DNA from: Microbulbifer harenosus
GTDB taxonomy: Bacteria > Pseudomonadota > Gammaproteobacteria > Pseudomonadales > Cellvibrionaceae
DNA: 64,000 nt
NCBI RefSeq assembly: GCF_005771435.1
Contig: NZ_VANI01000010.1
Coordinates: forward strand, 124,001 to 188,000
Reading direction: 5' to 3'
Positions 1 to 9,250 of the stretch are shown here, one piece after another; position 1 is the first letter of the stretch, and each line of letters begins with the position of its first letter. The position numbers and the translations under genes are program-made. Under the pieces are notes generated by a model. The model was not told the origin of the DNA. It saw only the letters and a list, made by a program, of their open reading frames with translations, and searched no databases.

Positions 1-48
1 GACGATGGCTCCCAAAGCCTGATACGGCTGCCGCAGCGGGTAAAGCTG

Positions 49-71
49 CAATTTTTGCCGAACAAAAATTG
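49..71. other. AT-rich hairpin downstream of the araC-type gene
   Basis: A perfect 8-bp inverted repeat (CAATTTTT / AAAAATTG) with a 7-nt spacer lies 30 nt past the stop codon of the leftward AraC-type gene. It could end the leftward operon, but it has no GC-rich stem and no U-tract outside the stem, so a terminator role is weakly supported. Confidence 0.3.
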
Positions 72-100
72 AGACGCATAGCAAACCCATAACACCACAC

Positions 101-1261
101 TCAATCAGGCAAGCCGGACAGGCAGCGGCGCCGGAATTCCGTCGGCGTAACACCGGCAAACTTCTTAAAGAACCGATTGAAGGTGGCCTTGCTGTTAAAC
201 CCGGATTTAGACGCGATATCGAGTACCGATTCGTCGCGATTCGCGGGATCGGCCAGCCCGATTTTTGCCTCCTGCACGCGGTAGCTGTTGACGTACTCAA
301 GGAAATTACACCCGTATCGGCTCTTGATCGCCGAAGAAACCTGGCGCGGCGGCAGTTTTACGTGCCCGGCAAACTCTTCTACGGTGAGCCTGGGATTGAG
401 AAACAGTCTGCCGCTTTCCATCGCGGCACAGATTCTCTCGATAAGACTCTGATCCATCGGCGCAGGGTCTCCACGGCTGGTATTTTTACCTGGCCGGAGG
501 CCTCCGAGGAGGCCCGAGCCAAGCAGGCTGTAGAACATCAGAACAGTGGTCAGCAAAACGGTCATGTAATTGCCGGTGATTCCCATCACGTTACTGGCAT
601 CAACGGACCGGAATACACTCCATATGTGCGCGGCCAAACTCCAGATCCAGACCAGTAGGAATCCTCCGATCAGCAAGTGCAGCCAGACGAAAATGCTGTT
701 CTTGCTGATCGAACGTTGATGTTTGGGCAGCACAAGATCGCGCGCAAGCAGAAAAAAACAGGCAATTCCGTAAACCACAACCATTGCTTTTTGCGCCAAC
801 CAAAAAAGATCGTGATACCCGCCCGAGAAAAGGAAAACGCTCTTCCCCAGAACCAGGTTAATTTGGACATCCGCGGGGTAGCGATGGTACACAAGGAACA
901 GATACAGCTGCGCGGTAGCCGCCGGAATCAAGTGCAATGCATGCAAGCGGCGAAATGAAGATTCGCGAAAAATTACCGCACGCGTATAAAAGTAAAGCGC
1001 CGGTCCCAGCAAAAAATAGGCGAACCCAAAAAGAAAAAACAGGTCAGGCGAGACAAAAAACACCCAAAAACAAAATACTTCACCCCGGCATATTAGCGTA
1101 TCGATCGCGATCAGCATGTTCATAAGCATAAAAATTGCCATGAGGGAGTGCGCCAAGCGCCGATTGCTTCTGTACGCAAAAAACAGCATTGCCAACATGC
1201 CGCACTCACCAGCGATCAACAGGAGTGCGACATCATGAATATTGAAGACAATACCGTTCAT
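101..1261 (-). CDS. Membrane-anchored AraC-family transcriptional regulator
   Basis: Protein of 386 aa. The first about 250 residues contain roughly seven hydrophobic segments (for example around residues 10-30, 60-90, 105-125, 185-215 and 230-250). The last about 100 residues form an AraC-type double helix-turn-helix: the second helix pair reads VLDIASKSGFNSKATFNRFF, followed by the typical KKFAGVTPTEFRR ending. In this family a membrane-embedded N-terminal domain is thought to sense a signal and the C-terminal domain binds DNA. The gene starts 7 nt after the GH43 stop and is last in the leftward receptor/halogenase/GH43 operon, so it probably regulates that operon or sugar use in general. 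The signal sensed is not visible from the sequence. Confidence 0.85.
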   Translation of the reverse strand: MNGIVFNIHDVALLLIAGECGMLAMLFFAYRSNRRLAHSLMAIFMLMNMLIAIDTLICRGEVFCFWVFFVSPDLFFLFGFAYFLLGPALYFYTRAVIFRESSFRRLHALHLIPAATAQLYLFLVYHRYPADVQINLVLGKSVFLFSGGYHDLFWLAQKAMVVVYGIACFFLLARDLVLPKHQRSISKNSIFVWLHLLIGGFLLVWIWSLAAHIWSVFRSVDASNVMGITGNYMTVLLTTVLMFYSLLGSGLLGGLRPGKNTSRGDPAPMDQSLIERICAAMESGRLFLNPRLTVEEFAGHVKLPPRQVSSAIKSRYGCNFLEYVNSYRVQEAKIGLADPANRDESVLDIASKSGFNSKATFNRFFKKFAGVTPTEFRRRCLSGLPD

Positions 1262-1268
1262 ATTGAGA

Positions 1269-2939
1269 TCATCGCTCTAGAAGCGTATCCCCATATAGTG
1301 CCAGGCTAAAATCGCCTGCTCCTTGTACGTTTTTCATTGGTGACCGGTCGTAATAAGCCGTACCGTCTGCGTAGGTATCCGACTTTGTCCTGCGCCAGAA
1401 AAGTGGCGCCGAACCACGCACACCCTGCAGCTCCAACACATAACGTTTACCCGCATGCAATACCGGCTGACGGCTTTCCTCCAACCGCAGTTGAAGCAAT
1501 CCCTGCGCCTGCGGTACGTAATTAATCTTCAATCCGTCATCCGGTCCCAGCAGATTCTTTCCTGTCGCATAGGAGTCAGCGAGGTGTCCGCCTGCGTCGC
1601 CTTCATGAAGTTCATACAAGGCTAAAGTTACAGGTTCAGATTCAGTGGTGCCGAGTCCATCTCCGGCGTACAAGTTGATTTCGCGTAATCTGAAATCGAC
1701 ATCCGGACGGAACGCCTGCCCCAGAGTGGCAGCACCACTATCGCCACGATTAAAACTCTCCGGGACGATTGCCGTCTGGTAAGGATCAGCGGTGGTCTGT
1801 AATACCGGTGTTCCTTTCCATCTTGTTGCCGCAGTTGCCGTATTTTGCGCGACATGCACATCGCTTTTTACCTCAGCCAAAGGGCCCGCAGGATTGAAAA
1901 CCGGCCCTTGGTAACTTCCGGGCGGATCGGGCGGCAAACTCACGCCCTGCTTCGTTTGAGGGATCGGTTTGATGGTCCCGTCTTCGTTGTAGTAAAGATG
2001 CTGAACGGCAACAGAGCGTCGTCCCATGGCTCCGGGGACGCCATCAATTGAAAGCTTGGCGTCGTGGTAAAAGAAGTACCATTGGTCCTTGTATTCGACG
2101 ATGCCTGGATGGATGGTAAAACTATTTTCGGTGCGGTCGGTGAGAATGCCCTGGTAGGTCCATTCACCCGTGATTCGAGGCGCCGTGGCATAGCACATTT
2201 TTTCATACATATTCTGATGCGCGAAGCAGGGATAGGTCAGGTAGTACACATCCTCGCGCTTATGCAGCCATGGTCCCTCGGTATAGTTGGGCAAGTATAT
2301 TTCCTGAATCGGCCCGTCAAATTCGATCATATTGGCCTTTAGCCTGGCCAGATAAAGATGCATGTTTCCCCAGGCGATCCAGGTCGTGCCGTCGTCGTCC
2401 GTAAACACAGTCGGATCGATATCATCCCAGTCATGCGGGTCTTCCGGCGTGGGGGTTATTGCGTCGTGAACCAGGGCGGAACCCCTGGCATCCTTGAACG
2501 GCCCCAAGGGTGAGTCCGCAACGGCAACGCCAATGGCCTTGGCGTTGTGCGGTGGCCCATGCTCCACCGTCGTGTAAAACCAGAACTTGCCGTCTTTTTC
2601 GATCACCTGGGAAGCCCAGGCATCCCTGACCGCCCAATCGAAATCCGTAGGCTTCATGACCGACCCGTGAAAGGTCCAGTTTTTCATATCCGTAGTGGAG
2701 TAAACGACCCACTCAGTGATATTGAACATCTGGCCTTCGCCTGCTTCATCGTGGCCGACATAGACGTACAGCGTATCGCCAACAACCAGAGGGGATGGAT
2801 CGGCGGTAAAAATATTTCTGAAAATTGGGTTCTCACCAGACTTGAACGTATTGGCAACCCCGGATACGGAGTAAGTTGTACAAACAGACAACATTAATAG
2901 CGTGCAAAGAATTTTATTTTTTTTCATAGTGATACTCAT
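1269..2939 (-). CDS. Secreted glycoside hydrolase family 43 protein with C-terminal extension
   Basis: I place the start at the ATG that overlaps the upstream halogenase stop as ATGA, giving 556 aa; an in-frame TTG lies 9 nt further upstream. Residues 1-29 look like a signal peptide. The five-bladed propeller signature of GH43 is present: general base Asp47 in FTADPSPLV, pKa-modulating Asp175 in DDIDPTVF and acid Glu221 in YTEGPWL. The family includes beta-xylosidases, alpha-L-arabinofuranosidases and related exo-enzymes; the specificity cannot be read here. Residues from about 360 to the end form an extra domain I do not recognise, probably beta-rich and possibly carbohydrate-binding. Its place in a TonB-receptor operon suggests it trims oligosaccharides in the periplasm or at the cell surface. 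Confidence 0.88.
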   Translation of the reverse strand: MSITMKKNKILCTLLMLSVCTTYSVSGVANTFKSGENPIFRNIFTADPSPLVVGDTLYVYVGHDEAGEGQMFNITEWVVYSTTDMKNWTFHGSVMKPTDFDWAVRDAWASQVIEKDGKFWFYTTVEHGPPHNAKAIGVAVADSPLGPFKDARGSALVHDAITPTPEDPHDWDDIDPTVFTDDDGTTWIAWGNMHLYLARLKANMIEFDGPIQEIYLPNYTEGPWLHKREDVYYLTYPCFAHQNMYEKMCYATAPRITGEWTYQGILTDRTENSFTIHPGIVEYKDQWYFFYHDAKLSIDGVPGAMGRRSVAVQHLYYNEDGTIKPIPQTKQGVSLPPDPPGSYQGPVFNPAGPLAEVKSDVHVAQNTATAATRWKGTPVLQTTADPYQTAIVPESFNRGDSGAATLGQAFRPDVDFRLREINLYAGDGLGTTESEPVTLALYELHEGDAGGHLADSYATGKNLLGPDDGLKINYVPQAQGLLQLRLEESRQPVLHAGKRYVLELQGVRGSAPLFWRRTKSDTYADGTAYYDRSPMKNVQGAGDFSLALYGDTLLER

Positions 2940-4477
2940 ACGGCGCAATGGCGATCAATGTATTCCTGGTGAATAAGTAGAGTGCTTGCCGTTTTCGCAA
3001 CGGCATTTTTCAACAAGCGCATGTGATGGATCAGAGTGTCTGCAGGTATGCGATCCACCAAGGTATCGTAGTTTCGCGGATGGATGCCCTGTCCGAGCAT
3101 CACCGCCAACCAGCTGTGCTCGCTGAATAAATCTTCCGGATCCGGGATGATCCGCCCATGGGCGCGAAACATATCCAACCTGCCTGCGAGGGTATCCGGG
3201 ATCGCCATATTGCTGACATAGCGCCAAAACTCGGAGTCCTTGCGCTGAGCGGCGTGGTAATGCAGTACGATAAAATCGCGAATGCGCTCGTAGTCGGCAC
3301 ACATCGCCCGGTTGTAGTGCGTCACTTCCGCAGCGTTGATGCCACATCCCGGCCACAGGTTGATCAACCGCTGGATACCCACTTGTGCGAGATGGATACT
3401 TGTTGATTCCAACGGTTCGATAAAACCACCAGCAAGGCCGATGGCAATGCAGTTTTTCTCCCAGAAAGCACGCCGGTGACCGGTACGGAAACGCAAAGGC
3501 ATAGGTTCTGCAAGTGATGCGCCCTCGGCGCCGTCGAGGAGCTGCCGGTGGGCCTCGTCCCAATCGATAAAGTCACTGGCAAAGACATAGCCGTTGCCGT
3601 TGCGCTGCTGCAGCGGAATCCGCCAGCGCCAACCCGCCCGGTCTGCGGTGGCCCGGGTAAACGGCGTCGGCAGCCCGGTCCGCTCGGTAGGCAATGCGAG
3701 CGCGCGGTCGCAGGGCAAATAGTGACTCCAGTCGACAAAATCACTACCCAAAGCATCTCCGATTAACAGCGATCGAAAACCGCTGCAGTCGATGAACAGG
3801 TCGCCGGCAAGTACCCGCCCGTCCCCTAAACTTACCGACCGGATCATGCCAAGCTCCGGATCCCGCATCACGTCAACGACTTTCCCTTCCACCCGGCTGA
3901 CGTTTCTTTGCTCGGCGTAGCCCCGCAGCAACTGTCCATAGAGACTGGCATCAAAGTGATAGGCGTGGCGCATGGTCGAAAGAATGGTGTCACTCCCGCC
4001 ATTCGGCGGAGAGAACCGTCCCTGGGCCGCCGCCGCTGAGCAGAGGTTGTAATCGTGAATGCCACCGGCGGCGTCGGGCGGCGCCGTGCCGTTCGCCGAC
4101 ATGGCTTTTAATCGCAGCCACAATTGATGAAAGGCAAATTCCGGCGTGTCGCGACCAAACAGGCCGAACGGGTGGAAGTAGCGCTCCCCCGCACCCAGCC
4201 AATCGACGAATTCGATCCCGAGCTTGAAGGTTCCCCGGCAATACCGCAGCACGTCGTTCTCATTGAGCCCCAGAAAATCATTGAATTTAATCAATGTGGG
4301 AATGGAGGCTTCGCCGACGCCGATTACACCGATCTCCTCCGACTCCACCAGGGTGACGGACAAACCGGCGGGCGCCATACGTGCGATGGCTGCGGCACAC
4401 ATCCAGCCGGAGGTGCCACCGCCGACGATAACCACGCGCTTGACGTGCGCCGTATCAGGCTGCACATTCGGATTCAT
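2936..4477 (-). CDS. Flavin-dependent tryptophan-halogenase-like protein (1)
   Basis: Protein of 513 aa, the usual length for PrnA-type halogenases. Visible motifs: FAD-binding GGGTSGW (residues 19-25), the conserved GVGEASIP strap (53-60), Lys85 in RGTFKLGI, which aligns with the catalytic lysine (K79 of PrnA), the halogenase motif WRWRIP, and Glu in GFIEPLESTSIH, which aligns with the catalytic glutamate. All residues expected for hypohalous acid chemistry are therefore kept. The gene overlaps both neighbours by ATGA, so it is translated from the same mRNA as the receptor and GH43. Halogenase-like genes next to TonB receptors are common in marine and plant-associated proteobacteria; a few members, such as BrvH, brominate indoles, but the natural substrate is generally unknown. 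A role in the sugar pathway itself cannot be excluded. Confidence 0.9.
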   Translation of the reverse strand: MNPNVQPDTAHVKRVVIVGGGTSGWMCAAAIARMAPAGLSVTLVESEEIGVIGVGEASIPTLIKFNDFLGLNENDVLRYCRGTFKLGIEFVDWLGAGERYFHPFGLFGRDTPEFAFHQLWLRLKAMSANGTAPPDAAGGIHDYNLCSAAAAQGRFSPPNGGSDTILSTMRHAYHFDASLYGQLLRGYAEQRNVSRVEGKVVDVMRDPELGMIRSVSLGDGRVLAGDLFIDCSGFRSLLIGDALGSDFVDWSHYLPCDRALALPTERTGLPTPFTRATADRAGWRWRIPLQQRNGNGYVFASDFIDWDEAHRQLLDGAEGASLAEPMPLRFRTGHRRAFWEKNCIAIGLAGGFIEPLESTSIHLAQVGIQRLINLWPGCGINAAEVTHYNRAMCADYERIRDFIVLHYHAAQRKDSEFWRYVSNMAIPDTLAGRLDMFRAHGRIIPDPEDLFSEHSWLAVMLGQGIHPRNYDTLVDRIPADTLIHHMRLLKNAVAKTASTLLIHQEYIDRHCAV

Positions 4478-6030
4478 GGTCGCGCCTCCCGCGAGGGATG
4501 GAAGCCGCTGGCAACCACCTGGTCCACCAGCGCGCGGTGCGCCGGCATAACACTGATCGCCTTCTCGCTCTGGCGACGAATGCTGTCGAACTCACGCTGC
4601 GCATCTTCATAGAAACGCAGCGCCCCGGCTCGGGGGCCGATATCGGTCTTAAATCCCATGCCGTAAAGAATGTACTGCCAGCTGGTCTCATCAAAGATAT
4701 CGTGGCTCGCATCCACATCGAGAAACGACGGCGGCCGGTGCCGCCATTGCGCCAGTCGTTCTTGCAGACTTTCGGACATAGAGGAAGACGCACGATTATC
4801 GTGCCAGAATGCAGAGTCCGTCCGCTGACTCAGGCAATAGTGCATTTTGATAAAGTCGATCACGTGCTCGTAGCGGGTGGTCATCTGTGCATTGAACTGC
4901 TTTGCGGCCAACTCGTAATCCCCCGACCAGGGAAACAGACCGCTGAGAATCAGCGCCGCGACTTCGGCAAAACTGATACCGGTAGCCTCCAGTGGCTCAA
5001 TGAAGCCTGCGGACATTCCTATAGCGACGCAGTTCTTGTGCCATTGCGTTTTGCGAAATCCCGCCTCGAACGACAATTTTCGGTACGGCAGCTCGTCGGC
5101 ATCAGGCCCCAGATATCGATACAGTGCCGCCAGTGCGGCGTCATCGCTACAGTGATCTGAAGAATAGACGTGACCGATACCGCGACGGTTTTGCAGTCCG
5201 ATATCCCAGATCCATCCGCTGTTTTGCGCACTGGAGTAAGTGCAGGATGGAATTGGCGTGTCGGGCCGGTCGTAGGGTACCTGTATGGCCAGGGCGCGGT
5301 TGCAGAAAAGCTGATCGCGATAGGAAGTAAATTCCGATCCCAGAGCCTCACCGATCAAGCGCGCGCGGGAACCGCTGCAGTCTATATAGAGATCCGCGCG
5401 CAATTCTCCGTTCTCCCGCGACTGCAATGAAGCGATAGCGCCATGCTCGTCCAAGCGAACTTCGTCGATGGTGTCGACAAGCCGCTTTACACCCAATTGC
5501 ATCGCGCGGCGGCGAACCACAGCGGCAAACTTCACCGCATCGAAGTGGTAGGCATAATTGAGTGGACCGTCAAAGTTCGAGTGGGTAATCAACTTCGGCG
5601 CACGCATGGCCGCAACCACACGCCCCTGTACCGTACTGGCCTCCGCCCACGGCACTTCGCCGGCGACACCGAGCAGCCAGTAGGGCAAGAGGTCCATATC
5701 CGTGTGTTGAGCGTTCACTTGAAATGGATGAAGGAACCAATCGTCGTTTCCAGCATCCGGATTGGACTTCCATCCCTGAAAGCGGATGCCCTGCTTGAAG
5801 GTGGCGTTGGCCTCCCGAATCAAGTCTGTTTCATCAAGACCAATGCGACTGAGCGTCCTGCGAATAATCGGAAAGGTACCCTCACCAACACCGAGGATAC
5901 CAATCTCCTCCGATTCCACGAGCGTAATCGACGCACCGCCGGGGAGGTCCGCAGACAGCATCTGTGCGAGGTAGGCCGCGCTGATCCAGCCTGCGGTCCC
6001 TCCCCCAACAATAAGGATCTTTCTGGTCAT
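4474..6030 (-). CDS. Flavin-dependent tryptophan-halogenase-like protein (2)
   Basis: Second halogenase-like protein, 518 aa from the ATG I prefer. That ATG has GGGGA 6 nt upstream, whereas an in-frame GTG 18 nt further upstream would start next to the base of a strong hairpin. From this start the lysine in NATFKQGI falls at residue 79, the same number as the catalytic lysine of PrnA. The FAD motif GGGTAGW, GVGEGTFP and the glutamate in GFIEPLEATGIS are kept, but the WxWxIP halogenase motif is altered to WIWDIG. It is only distantly similar to its neighbour, so the pair is not a recent duplication. The loss of the Ile-Pro pair may mean a different substrate or reaction. It ends in an ATGA overlap with the next halogenase gene. 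Confidence 0.88.
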   Translation of the reverse strand: MTRKILIVGGGTAGWISAAYLAQMLSADLPGGASITLVESEEIGILGVGEGTFPIIRRTLSRIGLDETDLIREANATFKQGIRFQGWKSNPDAGNDDWFLHPFQVNAQHTDMDLLPYWLLGVAGEVPWAEASTVQGRVVAAMRAPKLITHSNFDGPLNYAYHFDAVKFAAVVRRRAMQLGVKRLVDTIDEVRLDEHGAIASLQSRENGELRADLYIDCSGSRARLIGEALGSEFTSYRDQLFCNRALAIQVPYDRPDTPIPSCTYSSAQNSGWIWDIGLQNRRGIGHVYSSDHCSDDAALAALYRYLGPDADELPYRKLSFEAGFRKTQWHKNCVAIGMSAGFIEPLEATGISFAEVAALILSGLFPWSGDYELAAKQFNAQMTTRYEHVIDFIKMHYCLSQRTDSAFWHDNRASSSMSESLQERLAQWRHRPPSFLDVDASHDIFDETSWQYILYGMGFKTDIGPRAGALRFYEDAQREFDSIRRQSEKAISVMPAHRALVDQVVASGFHPSREARP

Positions 6031-6049
6031 TCCGATTCCCCAAGTCACC

Positions 6050-6105
6050 GTCGCCCCGCGCCGACAAACACGGCGCGGGGCGACGCGGCGCTCCGAAAAG
6101 CGCCG
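6050..6105 (-). other. Tandem hairpins between the receptor and halogenase genes
   Basis: Two stem-loops lie in the 85-nt gap after the receptor stop codon. In transcript order: a 7-bp stem with a 6-nt loop (6086-6105), then a perfect 14-bp GC-rich stem with a 7-nt loop (6050-6084). No U-tract follows, so an intrinsic terminator is unlikely. They may stabilise the 3' end of the receptor mRNA or act as a processing or attenuation point, which would give more receptor than halogenase. Confidence 0.6.
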
Positions 6106-6115
6106 GTTCCGTCAT

Positions 6116-9100
6116 TTAGAATCTGATGCCCAGGTCCAGACTGTAGCGACGGTCGGAAATGAAATGACTCCGGGTGACAAACTTGCCCGGTAGGACTTCC
6201 ATTTCCGCTTCCGTAATCTCGTCGGTGATATTCGCCACGTTGAACTTGAGGCTCACGTTCTCAGTGAACTGATAAGCGATACTGCCGTCGAGACGACCAT
6301 CGGCTGCACCGTACACGGGCAGCGAGTACTGGATCGGATCAGCAGATCCCGGAATGGAATAGCTATTGGTGGTACTGGAATCGTTTGTCGTGATCAAATA
6401 GCGATCGCGCCACTGCCAGGACAGACGCGCGCTGAATTTATCCCAGTCGTAAAGCATCGTCGCGTTGTAATTCAGCTTCGACATGCCGGGAAGCGGTAGC
6501 CCGGTCATGGTGGCTCCGGTCATATCAAACGCCAGCGAATCCGGTGCACTGCTGTCGATGTAGGTAACATTGGCATCGATACCCAGACCGCTCAACCGTC
6601 CCGGCAGGCTATCGAAATAAGTACGCCCTCCAAGTTCAATCCCTTTTACGGTCGATGTTTTGTACGAGTTAATTCTCGCTGCACCGTTAATCGGCCCATC
6701 TACAAATACCATTTCACCGCTGTCTGTACTGACAGACATCGGCTTGTCCGCGCTGAAAACATCGGCTGCGGTGTAGTCAACATCGTTGTAGAGAACTTTG
6801 TCGTCAATCGCCTTGTGGAACAGGGCCATATGCATGGTTGTACCGCGACTTGGATACCACTCAACGGAGAAGTCTTTATTCAGCGAAATCTCCGGCTTGA
6901 GGTTGGAATTTCCGGAGGTATAGCCATAGCCGCTAAAAATACCGGGCAATCCGGATTCACTTCCCCCACCGTAGGGATTCTCCACGGAACTGATTCCCGC
7001 GTTACCTTGAGCGCGGATGTCGCCGTAGTTGGGCGGCGTCAATGTCTTCGTCAACGCAAAGCGGAAAATCCAGTTATCGAATGGAGCGAACTTGATATTG
7101 AACGAGGGCAGGAAATAGTCGCCGGTATAACTTTCGGTACGGTCAAAAGAACTGGGCACACTGGTCAGTGTCAGAGGCAACTCTTCGTCCGGATGCGCTT
7201 CTCGCCACGCTTCCAGATTATCGATACCGCCAATCATTTCCAGCGAAGCCGCCGCATCCTCCAGACTCTGGTAGTAGGTGGCCCCACCGCCGAAAACGAA
7301 GTTCCCCACACTCTCCACCTCGTTGCGCACATAGCGCATACCGACATTACCGGAGAAGTTCAGGAATGGATTCGCACTGGTATTCTCGAACCCGACCATG
7401 ACATACGCCGATTGGGTATCCGGTCTCGTGGTGCTGAAGCTGGGCTGAAGTCCAAACGTCGGATCCACAGGATTGCCGTAGAGGTAGGAACTTTGCGTTG
7501 GGTCGCTGCACTGGACCGGTAAATCGGGCGCACATGCCGCATAGGTGTTGAGCACCCGCTCGAGCTGACTGCCTTTTAGAACGGAAGGATCGGCGACATA
7601 GGCAGACGTCGGTGCATCGACATCGCCCTTAAAGAAATCTGAAAACTCCTCGAGCCGGAAATCACCTTCCTGCGCCGTGGCAACGAACGTTTGTGGCACT
7701 CCGTTCCAACCGCGCCCCGATGCCGACCACCAGGTGCCGACGAAACTATCGGATTCCTTGCGGCGCGCGACCCGCGCACCTGCAGCAGCTTTCTTGAAGA
7801 AGCCGTTGTCAAAATCGTAACTCACGTCGAGGGTGACCGCGTCGGTGCGGGCCTCGTTGTCCTGGTTCAGCCAGGCAAAATTGGAGAGTCCGGTGGTCGC
7901 CGGGTCCGCCTGAAACGACCCGTCAAAGCCGATTCTCGGGCTGGAACCGCTGGCGTTGATATACTGCTGAACCACGCCGGGACCATTGAGGCTGATACCG
8001 TACTTGGATGTGTGCGATTCGGTTTCGACGTGTTGGTAGGTACCGCGCACCTCCCACGGGCCGGACGCATAGGTAAACCCCTGGCTGAAGTCGCGAGCCT
8101 GGTTTTCAGAAGGCGTGTGGTTGCTGGTACTGCCAACGGTAATACCAGTTGCCGGGTCCGCGCTGTTGATAATGGACCCGCGCACGAATACGCCGTCGTC
8201 ATCGACCACACTGCCATCGGCCAAACCGATACTGGTACTGACCGGAGAGATGTATTGAGAATCGCGGACACTCTCCCTGCCAGAAATAAAGGTAGTGTGG
8301 AAGAATTCAAGTTCCTCCGTGGGCCGCCATTGAACTGCACCGTAAAAACCCTTGCGCGTCCGTTCAAACTGGTCGCTGCCGGCAAAGAACCCGCCCGGTG
8401 CAAACGCTCTTTTCCCTTGATACTCGGTCTGGAAATAAGGCTGGAAGCGGGCAAAGCTATTCTGGGATTCAATGCGCGAATAGGCGCCATCGACAAGAAC
8501 GCCGAATTCACCGATGTCGGTATCGAAGCGTGTAGAAGCCAGAATCGAGGCGCTCGGGGAGGTTTTCTCTGAGAAATCGCCGTAGCTGCCAGACACCGCG
8601 GCACTGACTTCCGTGCCATCGAAATCGAACGGCATATGTGTCTGCAGGTCGATGGTGCCGGCAACACCCCCCTCAATCAGATCCGCCCGGCTGGCCTTGT
8701 AGGTAGTGACACCTTTCAACAGTTCCGGGCCAATGTCAGACCAGCCTAGACCGCCCTGAAAAACTTCCCGTCCATTGATTAGACCTTTGGTTCCACTCAA
8801 ACCGCGGATCTGAAGCCCGGAGCCTTCAAACGTAAACTGATCCGGCGAGCCGGCGGACCTGACCCGATTTATGGTAATGCCCGGCACGCGCTGCAGAATT
8901 TCCAGGAGCGAAGTACTGGGGACTTTACCCGCCTCATCCAAAACAATGGAGTCACTGACGGTATCCGATGCACGCTTTAGCTCCAACGCCGTCTCAAGGG
9001 ACCTGCGCTGAGCGGTGACAGTGACCTCTTCAATGGAATCGGAGTCGATGGCGGCGCCACCGCTTTCGGAAATAACTTTGGGAGCGCCACCCTGATCGCT

Positions 9101-9250
9101 CGCCTCTGTACCTTTGACTTCTTGCGCCAGTAACGGTGAAGCGCAGGCCATGATCGCTGCGGCCAGCAATGAGCGCCTGAACAACGGGCCCGGACGGGCA
9201 GAACTATTTATGAGAGTGTCGGAAGGGGATAACGAGTGCTTATTCTGCAT
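6116..9250 (-). CDS. TonB-dependent outer-membrane receptor, Xanthomonas/Caulobacter carbohydrate class
   Basis: Protein of 1044 aa. A positively charged N-terminus is followed by a hydrophobic signal segment, RRSLLAAAIMACASPLLAQ. Next come a possible TonB box (IEEVTVTAQ, about residue 72) and a plug domain containing VPGITINRV and GLSGTKGLINGREV. The large C-terminal part is a 22-strand-type barrel ending in the usual aromatic residue (YSLDLGIRF). The length and the plug motifs fit the TonB-Xanth-Caul class, which imports oligosaccharides using TonB-ExbBD energy. It is the first gene of a leftward operon with two halogenase-like proteins, a GH43 and an AraC-type regulator. A copy of the locus operator core lies about 180 bp upstream. 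The ribosome site is weak (only an A-rich stretch before the ATG). Confidence 0.93.
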   Translation of the reverse strand: MQNKHSLSPSDTLINSSARPGPLFRRSLLAAAIMACASPLLAQEVKGTEASDQGGAPKVISESGGAAIDSDSIEEVTVTAQRRSLETALELKRASDTVSDSIVLDEAGKVPSTSLLEILQRVPGITINRVRSAGSPDQFTFEGSGLQIRGLSGTKGLINGREVFQGGLGWSDIGPELLKGVTTYKASRADLIEGGVAGTIDLQTHMPFDFDGTEVSAAVSGSYGDFSEKTSPSASILASTRFDTDIGEFGVLVDGAYSRIESQNSFARFQPYFQTEYQGKRAFAPGGFFAGSDQFERTRKGFYGAVQWRPTEELEFFHTTFISGRESVRDSQYISPVSTSIGLADGSVVDDDGVFVRGSIINSADPATGITVGSTSNHTPSENQARDFSQGFTYASGPWEVRGTYQHVETESHTSKYGISLNGPGVVQQYINASGSSPRIGFDGSFQADPATTGLSNFAWLNQDNEARTDAVTLDVSYDFDNGFFKKAAAGARVARRKESDSFVGTWWSASGRGWNGVPQTFVATAQEGDFRLEEFSDFFKGDVDAPTSAYVADPSVLKGSQLERVLNTYAACAPDLPVQCSDPTQSSYLYGNPVDPTFGLQPSFSTTRPDTQSAYVMVGFENTSANPFLNFSGNVGMRYVRNEVESVGNFVFGGGATYYQSLEDAAASLEMIGGIDNLEAWREAHPDEELPLTLTSVPSSFDRTESYTGDYFLPSFNIKFAPFDNWIFRFALTKTLTPPNYGDIRAQGNAGISSVENPYGGGSESGLPGIFSGYGYTSGNSNLKPEISLNKDFSVEWYPSRGTTMHMALFHKAIDDKVLYNDVDYTAADVFSADKPMSVSTDSGEMVFVDGPINGAARINSYKTSTVKGIELGGRTYFDSLPGRLSGLGIDANVTYIDSSAPDSLAFDMTGATMTGLPLPGMSKLNYNATMLYDWDKFSARLSWQWRDRYLITTNDSSTTNSYSIPGSADPIQYSLPVYGAADGRLDGSIAYQFTENVSLKFNVANITDEITEAEMEVLPGKFVTRSHFISDRRYSLDLGIRF

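Noticed and set aside
6031-6048. GTG at 6048 as the start of the second halogenase
   Set aside because: It has no ribosome site and begins beside the 14-bp hairpin stem; the ATG at 6030 has GGGGA at the right distance and matches family N-termini.
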